64,000 nt of DNA. Origin: Amycolatopsis decaplanina DSM 44594. GTDB taxonomy: Bacteria; Actinomycetota; Actinomycetes; Mycobacteriales; Pseudonocardiaceae. The DNA is taken from the NCBI RefSeq assembly GCF_000342005.1, contig NZ_AOHO01000048.1, forward strand, positions 62,001-126,000, given 5' to 3'. Made by a program: the position numbers and the translations under genes. Under the pieces are notes generated by a model. The model ran no database searches and was not told where the DNA came from. It was given only the letters and a program-made list of their open reading frames with translations. Positions 24,571 through 32,520 of this stretch are shown piece after piece. The number at the start of each line of letters is the position of its first letter. Within the stretch, counting starts at the first letter, position 1.

Positions 24571-26001
24571 TCAGCTCCGCGGATCCGGCAACCGCCGAGC
24601 CACCGTGATCACGCCGACCGTCAGCACCGCCTGAATCCCGATGACCAGGACGAACGCGCCCTTCATCCCGAGCTGCCCGGCCCCGGCGGACGCGAACAAC
24701 GTCCCCAGCGTCGCCACGCCCAGCGCCATCGCGGCCTGTTGCGACGTCGTCAGCATCCCGCTGCCGACCCCGGCGATCTCCGGCGGCACCTTCGACAACA
24801 CGATCCGGAACACCGTCGTCATCGCCAGCCCCTGCCCGAGGCCGCACAACAGCATCCCCGGCGCGAAATCGAGTACCCCCAGGTCCGGCCACTCCAGCAG
24901 CACGGTGCCGATCAGCACCAGCAGCCCGAGCAGTTGCACCGAGAGACCGGCGGCCACGACCCGCTGCCCGAACCGCGTCACCAGGCGGCTGCTGACCAGG
25001 CACATCGCGAAGAAGGCGAGCGAAAGCGGCGCCGTCACCAGACCGGAACCCAGCGGACCGAGGTGCAGCCCGTCCTGCAGCGTCACCGCGAACACGAACA
25101 TGAACGCGCTGAAGCCGATGAAGAACGGCACGCCGACCAGCAACCCTTGCCGCACACTCGGCATCCGCATCACCGACGGCGGCAACAGCGGTACACCGCC
25201 CCGACGTTCCAGCCGTCGCTCGACGTGGACGAAACCGGCCGCGGCGAACGGGAAGACCACGAGCAGCACGATCGTCCACAGTGGCCAGTCCAGCACCGGT
25301 CCTTCCGCCAGCGGGAGCAGCAGCGACACCAACGCGATCGCCAGGAAGACCGTGCCCGGACGGTCGATGCCGATCGGGTTCCGCGAGCGGCTCTCCGGGA
25401 TCAGCCGCCGCGCGACCACCAGACCGGCGATCCCGACGGGCACGTTGACCAGGAAGATCGGCCGCCAGCCGGTGCCCCACAGATCGGCGGCGACCAGCGC
25501 CCCGCCGAGGAACTGGCCGAGCACCATCGAAAGCCCCGCTGTCGCGCCGTAGAGGCCCAGCGCCTTGGACCGGCGCTCGCCGGTCGTCGTCGCCTGGATG
25601 ATCGACAGCACCTGCGGCAGCATCAGCGCGGCCGCCGCCCCCTGCGCGGCCCGCGCCAGCACCAGCGTCAACGCCGTCGGCGCGATCCCGCAGAGCAGGG
25701 AAGTGACGGTGAACGAGGCCAGCCCGATCAGGAACAGCCTGCGGCGGCCGAAGGCGTCACCGAGCCGTCCGCCCACGACGAGCAGGACGGCGTAGGCGAT
25801 CCCGTAGGCCGCGACCACCAGTTCCAAGGTGGCGGACGAGGTACGGAGGTCCGCACCGATCGCGGGCAGGGCGATGTTCACGATGAAGAAGTCGATGAGC
25901 GGAAGTGCCGCCCCCAGCAGCACGGTGGCCAGGCCCGCCGAGGTCAGGGCCGGCCCGGCGGCGACGCGGACAGGCGTCGCCGGAACTTGCGTCGAAGTCA
26001 T
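24571..26001 (-). CDS. MFS drug-efflux transporter (DHA2/EmrB-type, 14 TM)
   Basis: The product is 476 aa with about 14 hydrophobic segments. The MFS loop 2-3 motif appears as GGRLGDAFGRRRLF and the antiporter motif C region as LGLYGATAGLSMVLGQFLGG. It is a proton-coupled exporter, probably of drugs or a secondary metabolite. It is divergent from an MmyB-like XRE regulator at 26110, with three copies of a CCTGGTACC motif between them, so drug-responsive control is likely. ATG 26001 lacks a clear ribosome site; a GTG three codons upstream is also possible. Confidence 0.88.
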   Translation of the reverse strand: MTSTQVPATPVRVAAGPALTSAGLATVLLGAALPLIDFFIVNIALPAIGADLRTSSATLELVVAAYGIAYAVLLVVGGRLGDAFGRRRLFLIGLASFTVTSLLCGIAPTALTLVLARAAQGAAAALMLPQVLSIIQATTTGERRSKALGLYGATAGLSMVLGQFLGGALVAADLWGTGWRPIFLVNVPVGIAGLVVARRLIPESRSRNPIGIDRPGTVFLAIALVSLLLPLAEGPVLDWPLWTIVLLVVFPFAAAGFVHVERRLERRGGVPLLPPSVMRMPSVRQGLLVGVPFFIGFSAFMFVFAVTLQDGLHLGPLGSGLVTAPLSLAFFAMCLVSSRLVTRFGQRVVAAGLSVQLLGLLVLIGTVLLEWPDLGVLDFAPGMLLCGLGQGLAMTTVFRIVLSKVPPEIAGVGSGMLTTSQQAAMALGVATLGTLFASAGAGQLGMKGAFVLVIGIQAVLTVGVITVARRLPDPRS

Positions 26002-26027
26002 GAGTACCACGATCAGCCGATCGCGAC

Positions 26028-26078
26028 CCTGGTACCAGGAGTGTGTTTATCCTGGTACCACCACTACCTGGTAACCGG
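26028..26078. promoter_or_regulatory. Repeated CCTGGTACCAGG-type operator between MFS and XRE genes
   Basis: A perfect 12-bp palindrome CCTGGTACCAGG is at 26028-26039. Partial copies CCTGGTACCA (26051-26060) and CCTGGTAACC (26067-26076) follow. The cluster fills the divergent intergenic region and is the best candidate for binding by the adjacent regulator. Confidence 0.65.
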
Positions 26079-26109
26079 CTTCGAGCTTTGCGAACCTGAT
26101 GAGGTGACC

Positions 26110-26943
26110 ATGACCGTCGATTCGCGAGTGGCCGAGGTACGACGGCACGAACTGGCCGCGTTCCTGCGCAGCCGCCGCGAGCGCATCACCCCGGACCAGG
26201 TCGGCCTGCCGGTCAGCGGCAGGCGCCGCACGCCGGGGCTGCGCCGCGAGGAGGTCGCGCAGCTGGCCGGGGTCGGGGTCACCTGGTACACGTGGCTCGA
26301 GCAGGGACGCGACATCAACGCGTCCGAGCAGGTGCTGGACGCGATCTCCCGCACTCTGCGGCTCGACCCGCACGAGCACACGCACCTGTTCACCCTCGCC
26401 GGCGCGCCCGAGCCGCCGCTGGAGAAGGACTGCAAGCTCCTCAGCCAGAACATCCACCGGATGATGGACAAGCTGGAGCCGTTCCCGGTCTGCGTGCGCA
26501 ACGCGCGGTGCGACATCCTCGCCTACAACCGCGCTTACGACTGGCTGATGGGCGGGCTCGACGACATCCCGTTCGAGGAGCGCAACACGCTGATCCAGTG
26601 CCTGACCAATCCCGAGTGGCGCCGCAGGCTCCCGGACTGGGAGCTCAACCTGCCCCGGGTGGTCGCCGGTTTCCGCGCGGCGATGGCCGAGCACATCGCC
26701 GAACCGGCGTGGAAGAACCTGGTCAAGCGGCTGCGGCAGGAGTCCGAGCTCTTCGAACGGATGTGGAAGGAGCACGACGTCTCCGGCGATCGGATCGTCC
26801 TCAAGCGGTACCTGCACCCGGACGTCGGCCTGCTCCGGTTCGAGTTCTCGTACCTGTACCTCGGGCGGCGTTCCGAGATCTCCCTGGCGACGCTGACCCC
26901 GGCGGACGAGGAAACCGCGGCGAAGCTGCCCGGCTCCTTCTGA
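26110..26943 (+). CDS. XRE-family regulator with MmyB-like ligand-binding domain
   Basis: The product is 277 aa. The N-terminal HTH (residues about 12-85) contains the family signature RRTPGLRREEVAQLAGVGVTWYTWLEQGRDINAS. The C-terminal MmyB-like PAS-type domain (residues about 105-270) contains VRNARCDILAYNRAYDWLMG and LRFEFSYLYL. Members of this family regulate methylenomycin genes or divergent exporters and reductases. ATG 26110 follows GAGGTG. It is divergent from the MFS exporter and probably represses it through the CCTGGTACC repeats. The ligand is unknown. Confidence 0.88.
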   Translation: MTVDSRVAEVRRHELAAFLRSRRERITPDQVGLPVSGRRRTPGLRREEVAQLAGVGVTWYTWLEQGRDINASEQVLDAISRTLRLDPHEHTHLFTLAGAPEPPLEKDCKLLSQNIHRMMDKLEPFPVCVRNARCDILAYNRAYDWLMGGLDDIPFEERNTLIQCLTNPEWRRRLPDWELNLPRVVAGFRAAMAEHIAEPAWKNLVKRLRQESELFERMWKEHDVSGDRIVLKRYLHPDVGLLRFEFSYLYLGRRSEISLATLTPADEETAAKLPGSF

Positions 26944-27007
26944 AGAGGGAGGCGGACCAGGCTCGCGAGGGAGCCATTCCGCGGCGTGAACGCCGACGCT
27001 GGGGAGC

Positions 27008-27865
27008 ATGACCGTAGCGATGGCTCCACCCAAGATCTCCAGCGTCCGCCTGATCGTCTGCTACGCCGCGATCCTGGGCACGCTCCCGTACCTGACCCTC
27101 AAGGCGTCCTGGGTCACGGGCGGCAGTCTCGGCCTGCGTGATCCGTCCTTTGTGGACTCCGACCTGATGTTGTTCGCGAACCTGGTCACCGGCGGGATGG
27201 ACGTCGTCGCGGTGATCCTCGCGCTGGCGTTCACCTACTCCTGGGGCCGCCGGATCCCCGCGCCGCTCGTCCTGTTCCCGATCTGGATCGGCACCGGACT
27301 GCTCGCGCCGATCGTGCTGGACCTCCCGGTGATCGTCGCCGACCTGACGACGGCGCAACTGACCGAAATGCCGCTGGAGAACTGGGTCTGGGCCGTCGTC
27401 TACGGCGGATTCGCCTGGCAGGGTGTCCTGCTGCTGACCGCGTTCGTGCTCTACGCCCGTGATCGCTGGTGGTTCGTCGTCACCGGCACCGTGAAGCCGG
27501 GGACGATCGGCGTGGCGGGCCTGCTCGGCATCGTCGCCGCACTCGTTTCCGCGATCGGCCACTCGATCTGGGCGTTCGGCCCCGGCGGCATCGCGGCCCG
27601 CGGGCAGGACGTCGTGCTCGCGGTGCTCGGCGTCCTCGCCGCGATCGCGCTGGCGAACGTGTCACGAGGGCGGTTCTGGCCGCGGCTGGTGCTGGTGTGG
27701 ACCGGTGCCGGGGCGATGGCGGGCACGGGAGTGTGGGGCCTCTTCAGCTCTCTCACCATGGGATCCACCGGGCACGCGGCGGTGCTGGCCGTCCAGGTGA
27801 TCGGCGGGGTGCTGATGATGACCTCGATCCTGAGGCGGCTACCGGTGGTCGAGCAGGCGACGTGA
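27008..27865 (+). CDS. Hypothetical multipass membrane protein
   Basis: The product is 285 aa with seven or eight hydrophobic segments (LIVCYAAILGTLPYLTLK, GGMDVVAVILALAFTYSW, APLVLFPIWIGTGLLAPIVL, GVLLLTAFVLYARD, and others). No catalytic motif is visible and I do not recognise the family. The ATG at 27008 has GGGGAG 2 nt upstream. It lies 64 bp after the XRE regulator and could be in its transcript. Its 3' end overlaps the convergent PIN-toxin gene by 27 bp. Confidence 0.7.
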   Translation: MTVAMAPPKISSVRLIVCYAAILGTLPYLTLKASWVTGGSLGLRDPSFVDSDLMLFANLVTGGMDVVAVILALAFTYSWGRRIPAPLVLFPIWIGTGLLAPIVLDLPVIVADLTTAQLTEMPLENWVWAVVYGGFAWQGVLLLTAFVLYARDRWWFVVTGTVKPGTIGVAGLLGIVAALVSAIGHSIWAFGPGGIAARGQDVVLAVLGVLAAIALANVSRGRFWPRLVLVWTGAGAMAGTGVWGLFSSLTMGSTGHAAVLAVQVIGGVLMMTSILRRLPVVEQAT

Positions 27866-28396
27866 TTCCTTGCTGAAGCCGGGAACCGTCCGCTCGAATC
27901 GTTCGAGGAACTCGCTCAACGTTTCCGGCGGTCGTTCGAGGGCACTGACCTGTTCACGCAAGCAGCGAAGAGTTGCCGCCGGAAACAGATCGAGTTGATC
28001 GAGCAGGAAGTCGTCCGGATGTACGGCCTCGATCCGGTATGGCTCGAGGGCTGAGACGGGGAAGTCTTTGAGATTGGCCGTCACGATCACGGCGGCGTTC
28101 GCGTGTGCGGCTGCGGCCAGCACGTGCCTGTCCTTCGGATCGTTGGTCATGGCTGGAATCAGCGGCTCGTAGCCGGTGACCCCGGAATCGGGGAAAGCTG
28201 AGCGCATGCCCGTCAATCGTCGCTTCGCCCGCACCGGCTCAAGGCCGAAGCGCCCGACGAGGTTCCGCTCGACCTCATCGAGCACTTCGTCCGACCAGAG
28301 AACGCGATAAGTGCCGGCCTCGGCCAGGCGCAGCAAGAGATCCGTCAGCCGGATCGGGATGAGCACGCAAGCATCGAGGAAAGCGGGAAATGGCAC
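27839..28396 (-). CDS. PIN-domain ribonuclease toxin (VapC-like)
   Basis: The product is 185 aa. The PIN fold is indicated by FLDACVLIP at the N-terminus (first acidic residue), DEVLDEVERNL (second), and the C-terminal pair NDPKDRHVLAAAA and VIVTANLKDFP. These Asp/Glu residues bind the Mg ion used for RNA cleavage. It begins at a GTG 2 nt after the stop codon of an HTH-domain antitoxin gene, the standard order for this pair. At 185 aa it is longer than a minimal VapC (about 130 aa), with an extra helical C-terminus like the larger PIN_3 group. It overlaps the convergent membrane-protein gene by 27 bp. Confidence 0.85.
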   Translation of the reverse strand: MPFPAFLDACVLIPIRLTDLLLRLAEAGTYRVLWSDEVLDEVERNLVGRFGLEPVRAKRRLTGMRSAFPDSGVTGYEPLIPAMTNDPKDRHVLAAAAHANAAVIVTANLKDFPVSALEPYRIEAVHPDDFLLDQLDLFPAATLRCLREQVSALERPPETLSEFLERFERTVPGFSKESRRLLDHR

Positions 28397-28398
28397 GG

Positions 28399-28887
28399 CT
28401 AGCGAGTCTGGATGAACCCGTCGACGATGTCATCGCTGCCATCCCGGCTCGCCGAAGCTGTCAGCTCATCGAGTATTCCTTGCCGTTCCGCACGAGAGCG
28501 TGCCCTGTAGCCGAGCAGATCGCTGAGGAGGACCCGTCGGTGACGTCCCGGTTTCTCGAATGGGATTTCGCCGGATTCCAGCAGCTTGACCAGCGTCGGC
28601 CGGGAGACGTTGAGCATGTCGGCCGCCTGCTGGGTGGTCAGGACGGCGTTCAACGGAGCGATGTTTATGGCGAAGCCCTGGGACATCGCCTTCACGACGT
28701 CTCGAAGAACGTCGTAGACCTGCTCGGGAAGCGTCACCTCGCTGCCGTCCGGGCCCACCAGTTTCGCCTGATGAGGTGGAGAGGCCGCGAGAGTGATGAA
28801 TTCGTCGAGCCGTCGGAGTTCTCGCCGAGCGTCCGGCTCGGTGTCGGAAGGCGGTAGCACGGTGTGCTGTTCGATCGTCGATGTCAT
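28399..28887 (-). CDS. HTH (excisionase/MerR-type) antitoxin of the PIN toxin
   Basis: The product is 162 aa. The middle contains an excisionase-family DNA-binding motif, LTTQQAADMLNVSRPTLVKLLESGEIPFEKPGRHRRVLLSDLLGY. The N-terminal half is acidic/helical, and the C-terminal tail (ASASRDGSDDIVDGFIQTR) is probably what blocks the toxin. ATG 28887 is set by GAGGGAGG four nucleotides upstream. The toxin GTG follows 2 nt after the stop, so it is translated by coupling. The pair is probably autoregulated through the HTH. Confidence 0.85.
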   Translation of the reverse strand: MTSTIEQHTVLPPSDTEPDARRELRRLDEFITLAASPPHQAKLVGPDGSEVTLPEQVYDVLRDVVKAMSQGFAINIAPLNAVLTTQQAADMLNVSRPTLVKLLESGEIPFEKPGRHRRVLLSDLLGYRARSRAERQGILDELTASASRDGSDDIVDGFIQTR

Positions 28888-29021
28888 GTCGCCTCCCTCG
28901 GCTGTCCGGTGCCGATCCAGGATAATCGAAAAAAACGAAAGCCGCATCCCCGCGGCGGCTACCGCACGCGGCGTAGCCGGGAAGCCGCTTTTCAACGGAC
29001 GCGACACGCCCCCGCCCCGGG

Positions 29022-29027
29022 TAGCTT
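29022..29027 (+). promoter_or_regulatory. Predicted -10 (TAGCTT) for leaderless start at 29035
   Basis: TAGCTT, 7 nt, then the GTG start of the histidine kinase gene, with no ribosome site. Confidence 0.45.
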
Positions 29028-29034
29028 TCGTCCT

Positions 29035-30159
29035 GTGCTGCAGAAGGAACGGTATCCGTGGAGCCCCTGGGTGGGCCGCGTCCTGCGCGTGGTGCTGCCG
29101 CTGGGGTTCGTCCTCGGTGCCACGAGCGGCGCCTCACGCTGGCAGCCCGACGCGCCGCAGCTGACCACGTCCGGCGTGCTGTGGCTGGCCGCCATCGCCG
29201 TACCGCTGCTGATCGTCCACCGCTTCCCGATGACGATCTTCCTGCTCACCTCCGCGTTGACGCTCGGCTACTACGCGTCCGGCAACCCCGGTGGTCCGGC
29301 GATCGTGCTGCCGACCATCGCGCTGTTCCTGTTCACCAAGATCCGCGGGCCGATCGTCGCCGGCGGCACCGGCGGAGCACTGCTGGCGGTGGCGGGCATC
29401 GCGTTGTTCGTCCGCCACGGGTTCGCCGGCTTCGACCTGCGGGCCGGGCTGGGCCTGGTCTGGGTGATCGCGGTCGTCGGAATCGGGACGGCGGTGCGCA
29501 ACGGGATGGCCGCCGCGCGGGCCCGCCGAGAGCAGGCCGACGAGCACCGGCACCGGATGGCCGAGCAGGAGCGGCTCACCATCGCCCGCGAGGTGCACGA
29601 CGTCGTCGCTCACAGCCTCGCGATGATCAACGTCCAGGCCGGGGTCGCCGCGCACGTCGCAGACCGGCGTCCTGAACAGGCGAAAGAGGCGTTGCTGAAC
29701 ATCAAGGAGGCGAGCGCTTCGGCGCTGAAGGACCTTCGCGCCACGTTGGCCGTGCTGCGGTCCGGGGAGGACAAGGCGCCCGCGCCGAGCCTCGCCCAGG
29801 CCGACGAGCTGTTCGAGCACGCGCGCGCCGCCGGACTGGAGGTCCGCGTCGACGGCGAGCCGGGGGAGCTGCCCGCCCCGGTCGACGGCGCCGCGTACCG
29901 GATCCTGCAGGAATCGCTGACGAACGTGGTCCGCCACGCGAATCAGGCGCGGGGCGTCGACGTGAGGTTCGAGCGGAAAACCGGTGCGCTCACGCTGCTC
30001 GTCCGCGACGATGGCCGTGGCGCCGTCGATCCCGCACCCGGTCACGGGCTGCGCGGGATGTCCGAACGGGCGGCCGCGCTGGGCGGCGCGCTCACGACGT
30101 CCGTGGTGGACGGCGGATTCCAGGTTCGCGTGGACCTGCCTATCGAGGGGGAACGATGA
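29035..30159 (+). CDS. NarL-type sensor histidine kinase
   Basis: The product is 374 aa. Residues about 1-155 hold five or six membrane segments with no large extracellular loop, suggesting a membrane-state sensor (DesK/LiaS-like input). The HisKA_3 dimerisation box is LTIAREVHDVVAHSLAMINVQ with the phospho-accepting His. The ATPase contains the N-box LQESLTNVVRHAN, the G1 box LVRDDGRGA and the G2 region GHGLRGMSERAAALGG. The stop overlaps the response-regulator start (ATGA), so they form one two-component system. The start is GTG 29035, apparently leaderless. Confidence 0.9.
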   Translation: MLQKERYPWSPWVGRVLRVVLPLGFVLGATSGASRWQPDAPQLTTSGVLWLAAIAVPLLIVHRFPMTIFLLTSALTLGYYASGNPGGPAIVLPTIALFLFTKIRGPIVAGGTGGALLAVAGIALFVRHGFAGFDLRAGLGLVWVIAVVGIGTAVRNGMAAARARREQADEHRHRMAEQERLTIAREVHDVVAHSLAMINVQAGVAAHVADRRPEQAKEALLNIKEASASALKDLRATLAVLRSGEDKAPAPSLAQADELFEHARAAGLEVRVDGEPGELPAPVDGAAYRILQESLTNVVRHANQARGVDVRFERKTGALTLLVRDDGRGAVDPAPGHGLRGMSERAAALGGALTTSVVDGGFQVRVDLPIEGER

Positions 30160-30824
30160 CGATCCGGGTGGTCCTCGCCGACGACCAGGTGCTGGTCCGC
30201 GCCGGTTTCCGGGTGTTGCTGGAGACCGAAGACGGGTTCGAGGTCTGTGCCGAGGCCGGCGACGGCGAGCAGGCCGTCGCGGCCGCCGTCGAGCACAAGC
30301 CGGACATCGTCGTGATGGACGTCCGGATGCCCGGCGTCGACGGGCTCGAAGCGACGCGGCGGATCACCGCCAACCCCGGGCTGGCCGGGGTGAAGGTCCT
30401 GGTCCTGACCACTTTCGACGTCGACGAGTACGTCTACGAGGCGTTGCGCGCCGGCGCGAGCGGGTTCCTGCTGAAGGACACCGATCCGGTGGAACTGCTG
30501 CGGGCGCTGAAGGTGGTCGCCGCGGGGGAGGCGCTGCTGGCACCGACCGTGACCCGGAGGCTGATAGCGGAGTTCGTCGACCGGCCGGAGAACCGCCGCA
30601 TCGACGTGAGCGCCGTCCGCGAGATCACCGACCGCGAACGCGAGGTCCTCGGCCTGGTCGCCGGTGGCATGTCGAACGACGAGATCGCGGCGCAGCTGGT
30701 CATCTCGGTGGCCACCGCGCGCACGCACGTCAGCCGCATCATGACCAAGATCGGGGCGCGTGACCGGGCACAGCTGGTGGTGCTGGCGTACGAGTCCGGT
30801 CTGGTCAGCCCTCGCCGGGGTTGA
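30156..30824 (+). CDS. NarL/FixJ-family response regulator
   Basis: The product is 222 aa. The receiver domain has the acidic pair DD9-10, phospho-acceptor Asp55 (VVMDVRMPG), and conserved Thr and Lys (LTTF, LLKD). The LuxR-type HTH occupies residues about 155-215 (ITDREREVLGLVAGGMSNDEIAAQL, VATARTHVSRIMTKIGARDR). It overlaps the kinase gene by four bases and is its cognate partner. Regulated genes are unknown; a 545-bp non-coding region follows. Confidence 0.93.
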   Translation: MTIRVVLADDQVLVRAGFRVLLETEDGFEVCAEAGDGEQAVAAAVEHKPDIVVMDVRMPGVDGLEATRRITANPGLAGVKVLVLTTFDVDEYVYEALRAGASGFLLKDTDPVELLRALKVVAAGEALLAPTVTRRLIAEFVDRPENRRIDVSAVREITDREREVLGLVAGGMSNDEIAAQLVISVATARTHVSRIMTKIGARDRAQLVVLAYESGLVSPRRG

Positions 30825-31369
30825 CCGACGCGAAGCGGCGTGAGATTCCCCCAAAAAGCTGAGATCGCCGAAAAACTCCGCCGGTCACGGGGAGTCGACA
30901 AGTCCGACGTAGCGCTGACACTCCGTTAATTCCATGCCCACTCGGCTTGCTGTCGGGCCAAATCCAGGACGTGCATCTGCACGTGCACTTCGAGCGCCGT
31001 CGCATCATCTGCGTCTCCACCAGGGGTCCGGCGACGTGACGGGCGCATTTCCGGTCGGCGATCCGAAATCAGACAGGCGTACGGCTATTTCTGATTTCCT
31101 GACGAGTCCAGGAGTATCGCGTGAAGTCTCCTCTCGTCTTCATGTACGGTGCGTGATCTTTTCTTCGGTGGCCGCAAGGAATGACGGTCACTTTCCGTCG
31201 CGAAATCGCTCCCTGGACGGGTTTGGCCCACACTGTGTTGCTTTGTTGCAATGGCGCTGAGCACTAGTCTCCGGCTGAACGGCAAGGGGCGATGTCACCT
31301 ACCTGACGTGATTCTCACCCGGCCGGGCAAGAACTCGATTCACCTTTCTTCTCTCACTGGGAGTCACTA
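30825..31369. other. 545-bp intergenic region before the Crp/Fnr gene
   Basis: No convincing gene lies here. It contains the second copy of GCATCTGCACGTGCA (30973-30987), in which TGCA occurs three times at 6-bp spacing. It also holds an 8-bp inverted repeat GAAATCAG/CTGATTTC (31065-31072, 31091-31098). The region is less GC-rich than its surroundings and is a good place to look for a long 5' UTR or small RNA. Confidence 0.5.
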
Positions 31370-32170
31370 TTGACGGCGAATACACCTGACCCGCTTCTGC
31401 TGGTCAAGGGTCGCCCAGCCCGCGAAGGTCATCGGCTGATGGGCGGGGATTTCCTGGCCGCGGTCACCGAACGGCAGCGACAGCGGCTGCTCGAGCTGGG
31501 CAAACACGTGGACCACGCGGCGGGCACGACACTGCTCAACCAGGGCGACCCGGCACCACCGGTGCTGATCCCGCGGTCCGGCTTCGTGAAGGCGCTGCGC
31601 GCGGCACAGGGCGGCACACCGCCGGTGATCGTGGACCTGCTCGGCGCCGGTGACGTGCTCGGCTTCGAGGACTGCCTGGCCAGACAACCGAGTCATCTCT
31701 CGTACGTCGCCACGAAACCGGTTCGCGTGCTGGAGATCCCGCAGAACGCCTTCCACGGTTTTCTCGACGACGACGACCAGGCGATGGCCTTGATCGCCGT
31801 GGACCTGGCCGTCCGGCAGCGGCTGCGGAACGTCGCGCTGGGTTTCGCGGCGGCCAAGGTCCGGATCAGGCTCACCGTGTTCTTGACCAGGTTGCAGGCG
31901 CTCTACGGGGTTCCCGGCGAAGACGGCGTCGTCATCGACGTGGGACTGAATCACACGGACATCGCCTCCGCGATCGGCGCTTCGCCCGCGTCGGTCAACG
32001 CCGAGATGGCGAAACTGAAGAACGAGGGCTACCTGAGCACCGGCTACAAGACGATCCACGTGAAGAAGCGCTTGCGCGACGACGGTCCTCCGCTTTCCCT
32101 GCCCGTCGCCCCCGCCTCCAGGCCTCGGCGGATACCGCAAATGCGGATAAGGCGGATCGCGATGGGGTGA
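31370..32170 (+). CDS. Crp/Fnr-family transcriptional regulator
   Basis: The product is 266 aa. A cyclic-nucleotide-binding-type beta-barrel covers about residues 25-145 (DHAAGTTLLNQGDPAPPVLIPRSGFV, VDLLGAGDVLGFEDCLA). A Crp-type winged helix covers about residues 175-230 (LNHTDIASAIGASPASVNAEMAKLKNEGYLSTG). The conserved phosphate-binding Arg/Ser signature of true cAMP binders is not evident, so the effector is uncertain. The start codon is TTG 31370, supported by GGGAG about 7 nt upstream, and no better ATG or GTG exists before the domain. The C-terminal Arg/Pro-rich tail is unusual. The stop codon forms part of a palindrome. Confidence 0.85.
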   Translation: MTANTPDPLLLVKGRPAREGHRLMGGDFLAAVTERQRQRLLELGKHVDHAAGTTLLNQGDPAPPVLIPRSGFVKALRAAQGGTPPVIVDLLGAGDVLGFEDCLARQPSHLSYVATKPVRVLEIPQNAFHGFLDDDDQAMALIAVDLAVRQRLRNVALGFAAAKVRIRLTVFLTRLQALYGVPGEDGVVIDVGLNHTDIASAIGASPASVNAEMAKLKNEGYLSTGYKTIHVKKRLRDDGPPLSLPVAPASRPRRIPQMRIRRIAMG

Positions 32171-32211
32171 ACGGGGTTTTCCTCGCGAAATCCACGAGGA
32201 AAACCCCGTTC
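32167..32211 (+). terminator. Palindrome with 18-bp perfect arms at the Crp/Fnr gene end
   Basis: The left arm TGAACGGGGTTTTCCTCG (32167-32184) includes the stop codon. Its exact inverted copy is at 32194-32211, with loop CGAAATCCA. It lies between two convergent transcripts (the Crp/Fnr gene and the small ORF at 32249). Confidence 0.75.
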
Positions 32212-32248
32212 ATCTCATTCACTGCGCCGCGGGGTGCGCAAGATCGGG

Positions 32249-32329
32249 TCAACTGCGCTTCAGCTGAAGCGCGAGCCGTATGACGAACACGACGGCCAGC
32301 GCGGCGACCAGGGCGATTTCCCAGGCCAT
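32249..32329 (-). CDS. 26-residue single-pass membrane peptide
   Basis: The peptide is MAWEIALVAALAVVFVIRLA followed by LQLKRS. One hydrophobic helix spans nearly the whole sequence, with a basic C-terminus that should stay in the cytoplasm. GAGGAGGAG ends 6 nt before the ATG, the best ribosome site in this part of the window, which is the main reason to call it a gene. It resembles KdpF and other tiny membrane subunits in size and layout, but there is no kdp locus here. It is a lone gene between palindromes at 32167 and 32456. Function unknown. Confidence 0.65.
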   Translation of the reverse strand: MAWEIALVAALAVVFVIRLALQLKRS

Positions 32330-32455
32330 GGCTGCTCCTCCTCGTCCGGCATCCGGATTCACAGATGCTCTGCCCATAAGGCGCATCACCGGGGGAGGAC
32401 GTTCACCGACACGGCCCAACTCACACTTTCGGGCTAACGCCACGCCCGCTACCGT

Positions 32456-32508
32456 GCAATGAAAGGCCCCTTCATCGCAAAATTTGCGATAAAGGGGCCT
32501 TTCATTGC
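32456..32508. repeat. Palindrome with 26-bp arms, one mismatch
   Basis: Arms at 32456-32481 and 32483-32508 pair with a single mismatch about a central A. The outer part reads GCAATGAAAGGCCCC and the inner core TTCATCGC, then AAAATTT. The inner core is shared with the palindrome at 16692 while the outer arms differ. It lies 12 bp beyond the stop of the glycosyltransferase gene, so it may terminate the long leftward glycan operon. Confidence 0.85.
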
Positions 32509-32520
32509 GCTTGAGGTGAG

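Noticed and set aside
17600..24600. A secondary-metabolite biosynthetic cluster around the monooxygenase, MFS exporter and methyltransferase
   Set aside because: There is no PKS, NRPS, terpene synthase or RiPP core gene, and the genes face different directions with their own regulators.
32249..32329. Assigning the 26-aa peptide as KdpF
   Set aside because: Size and topology are similar, but no kdpABC genes flank it and no sequence signature supports it.
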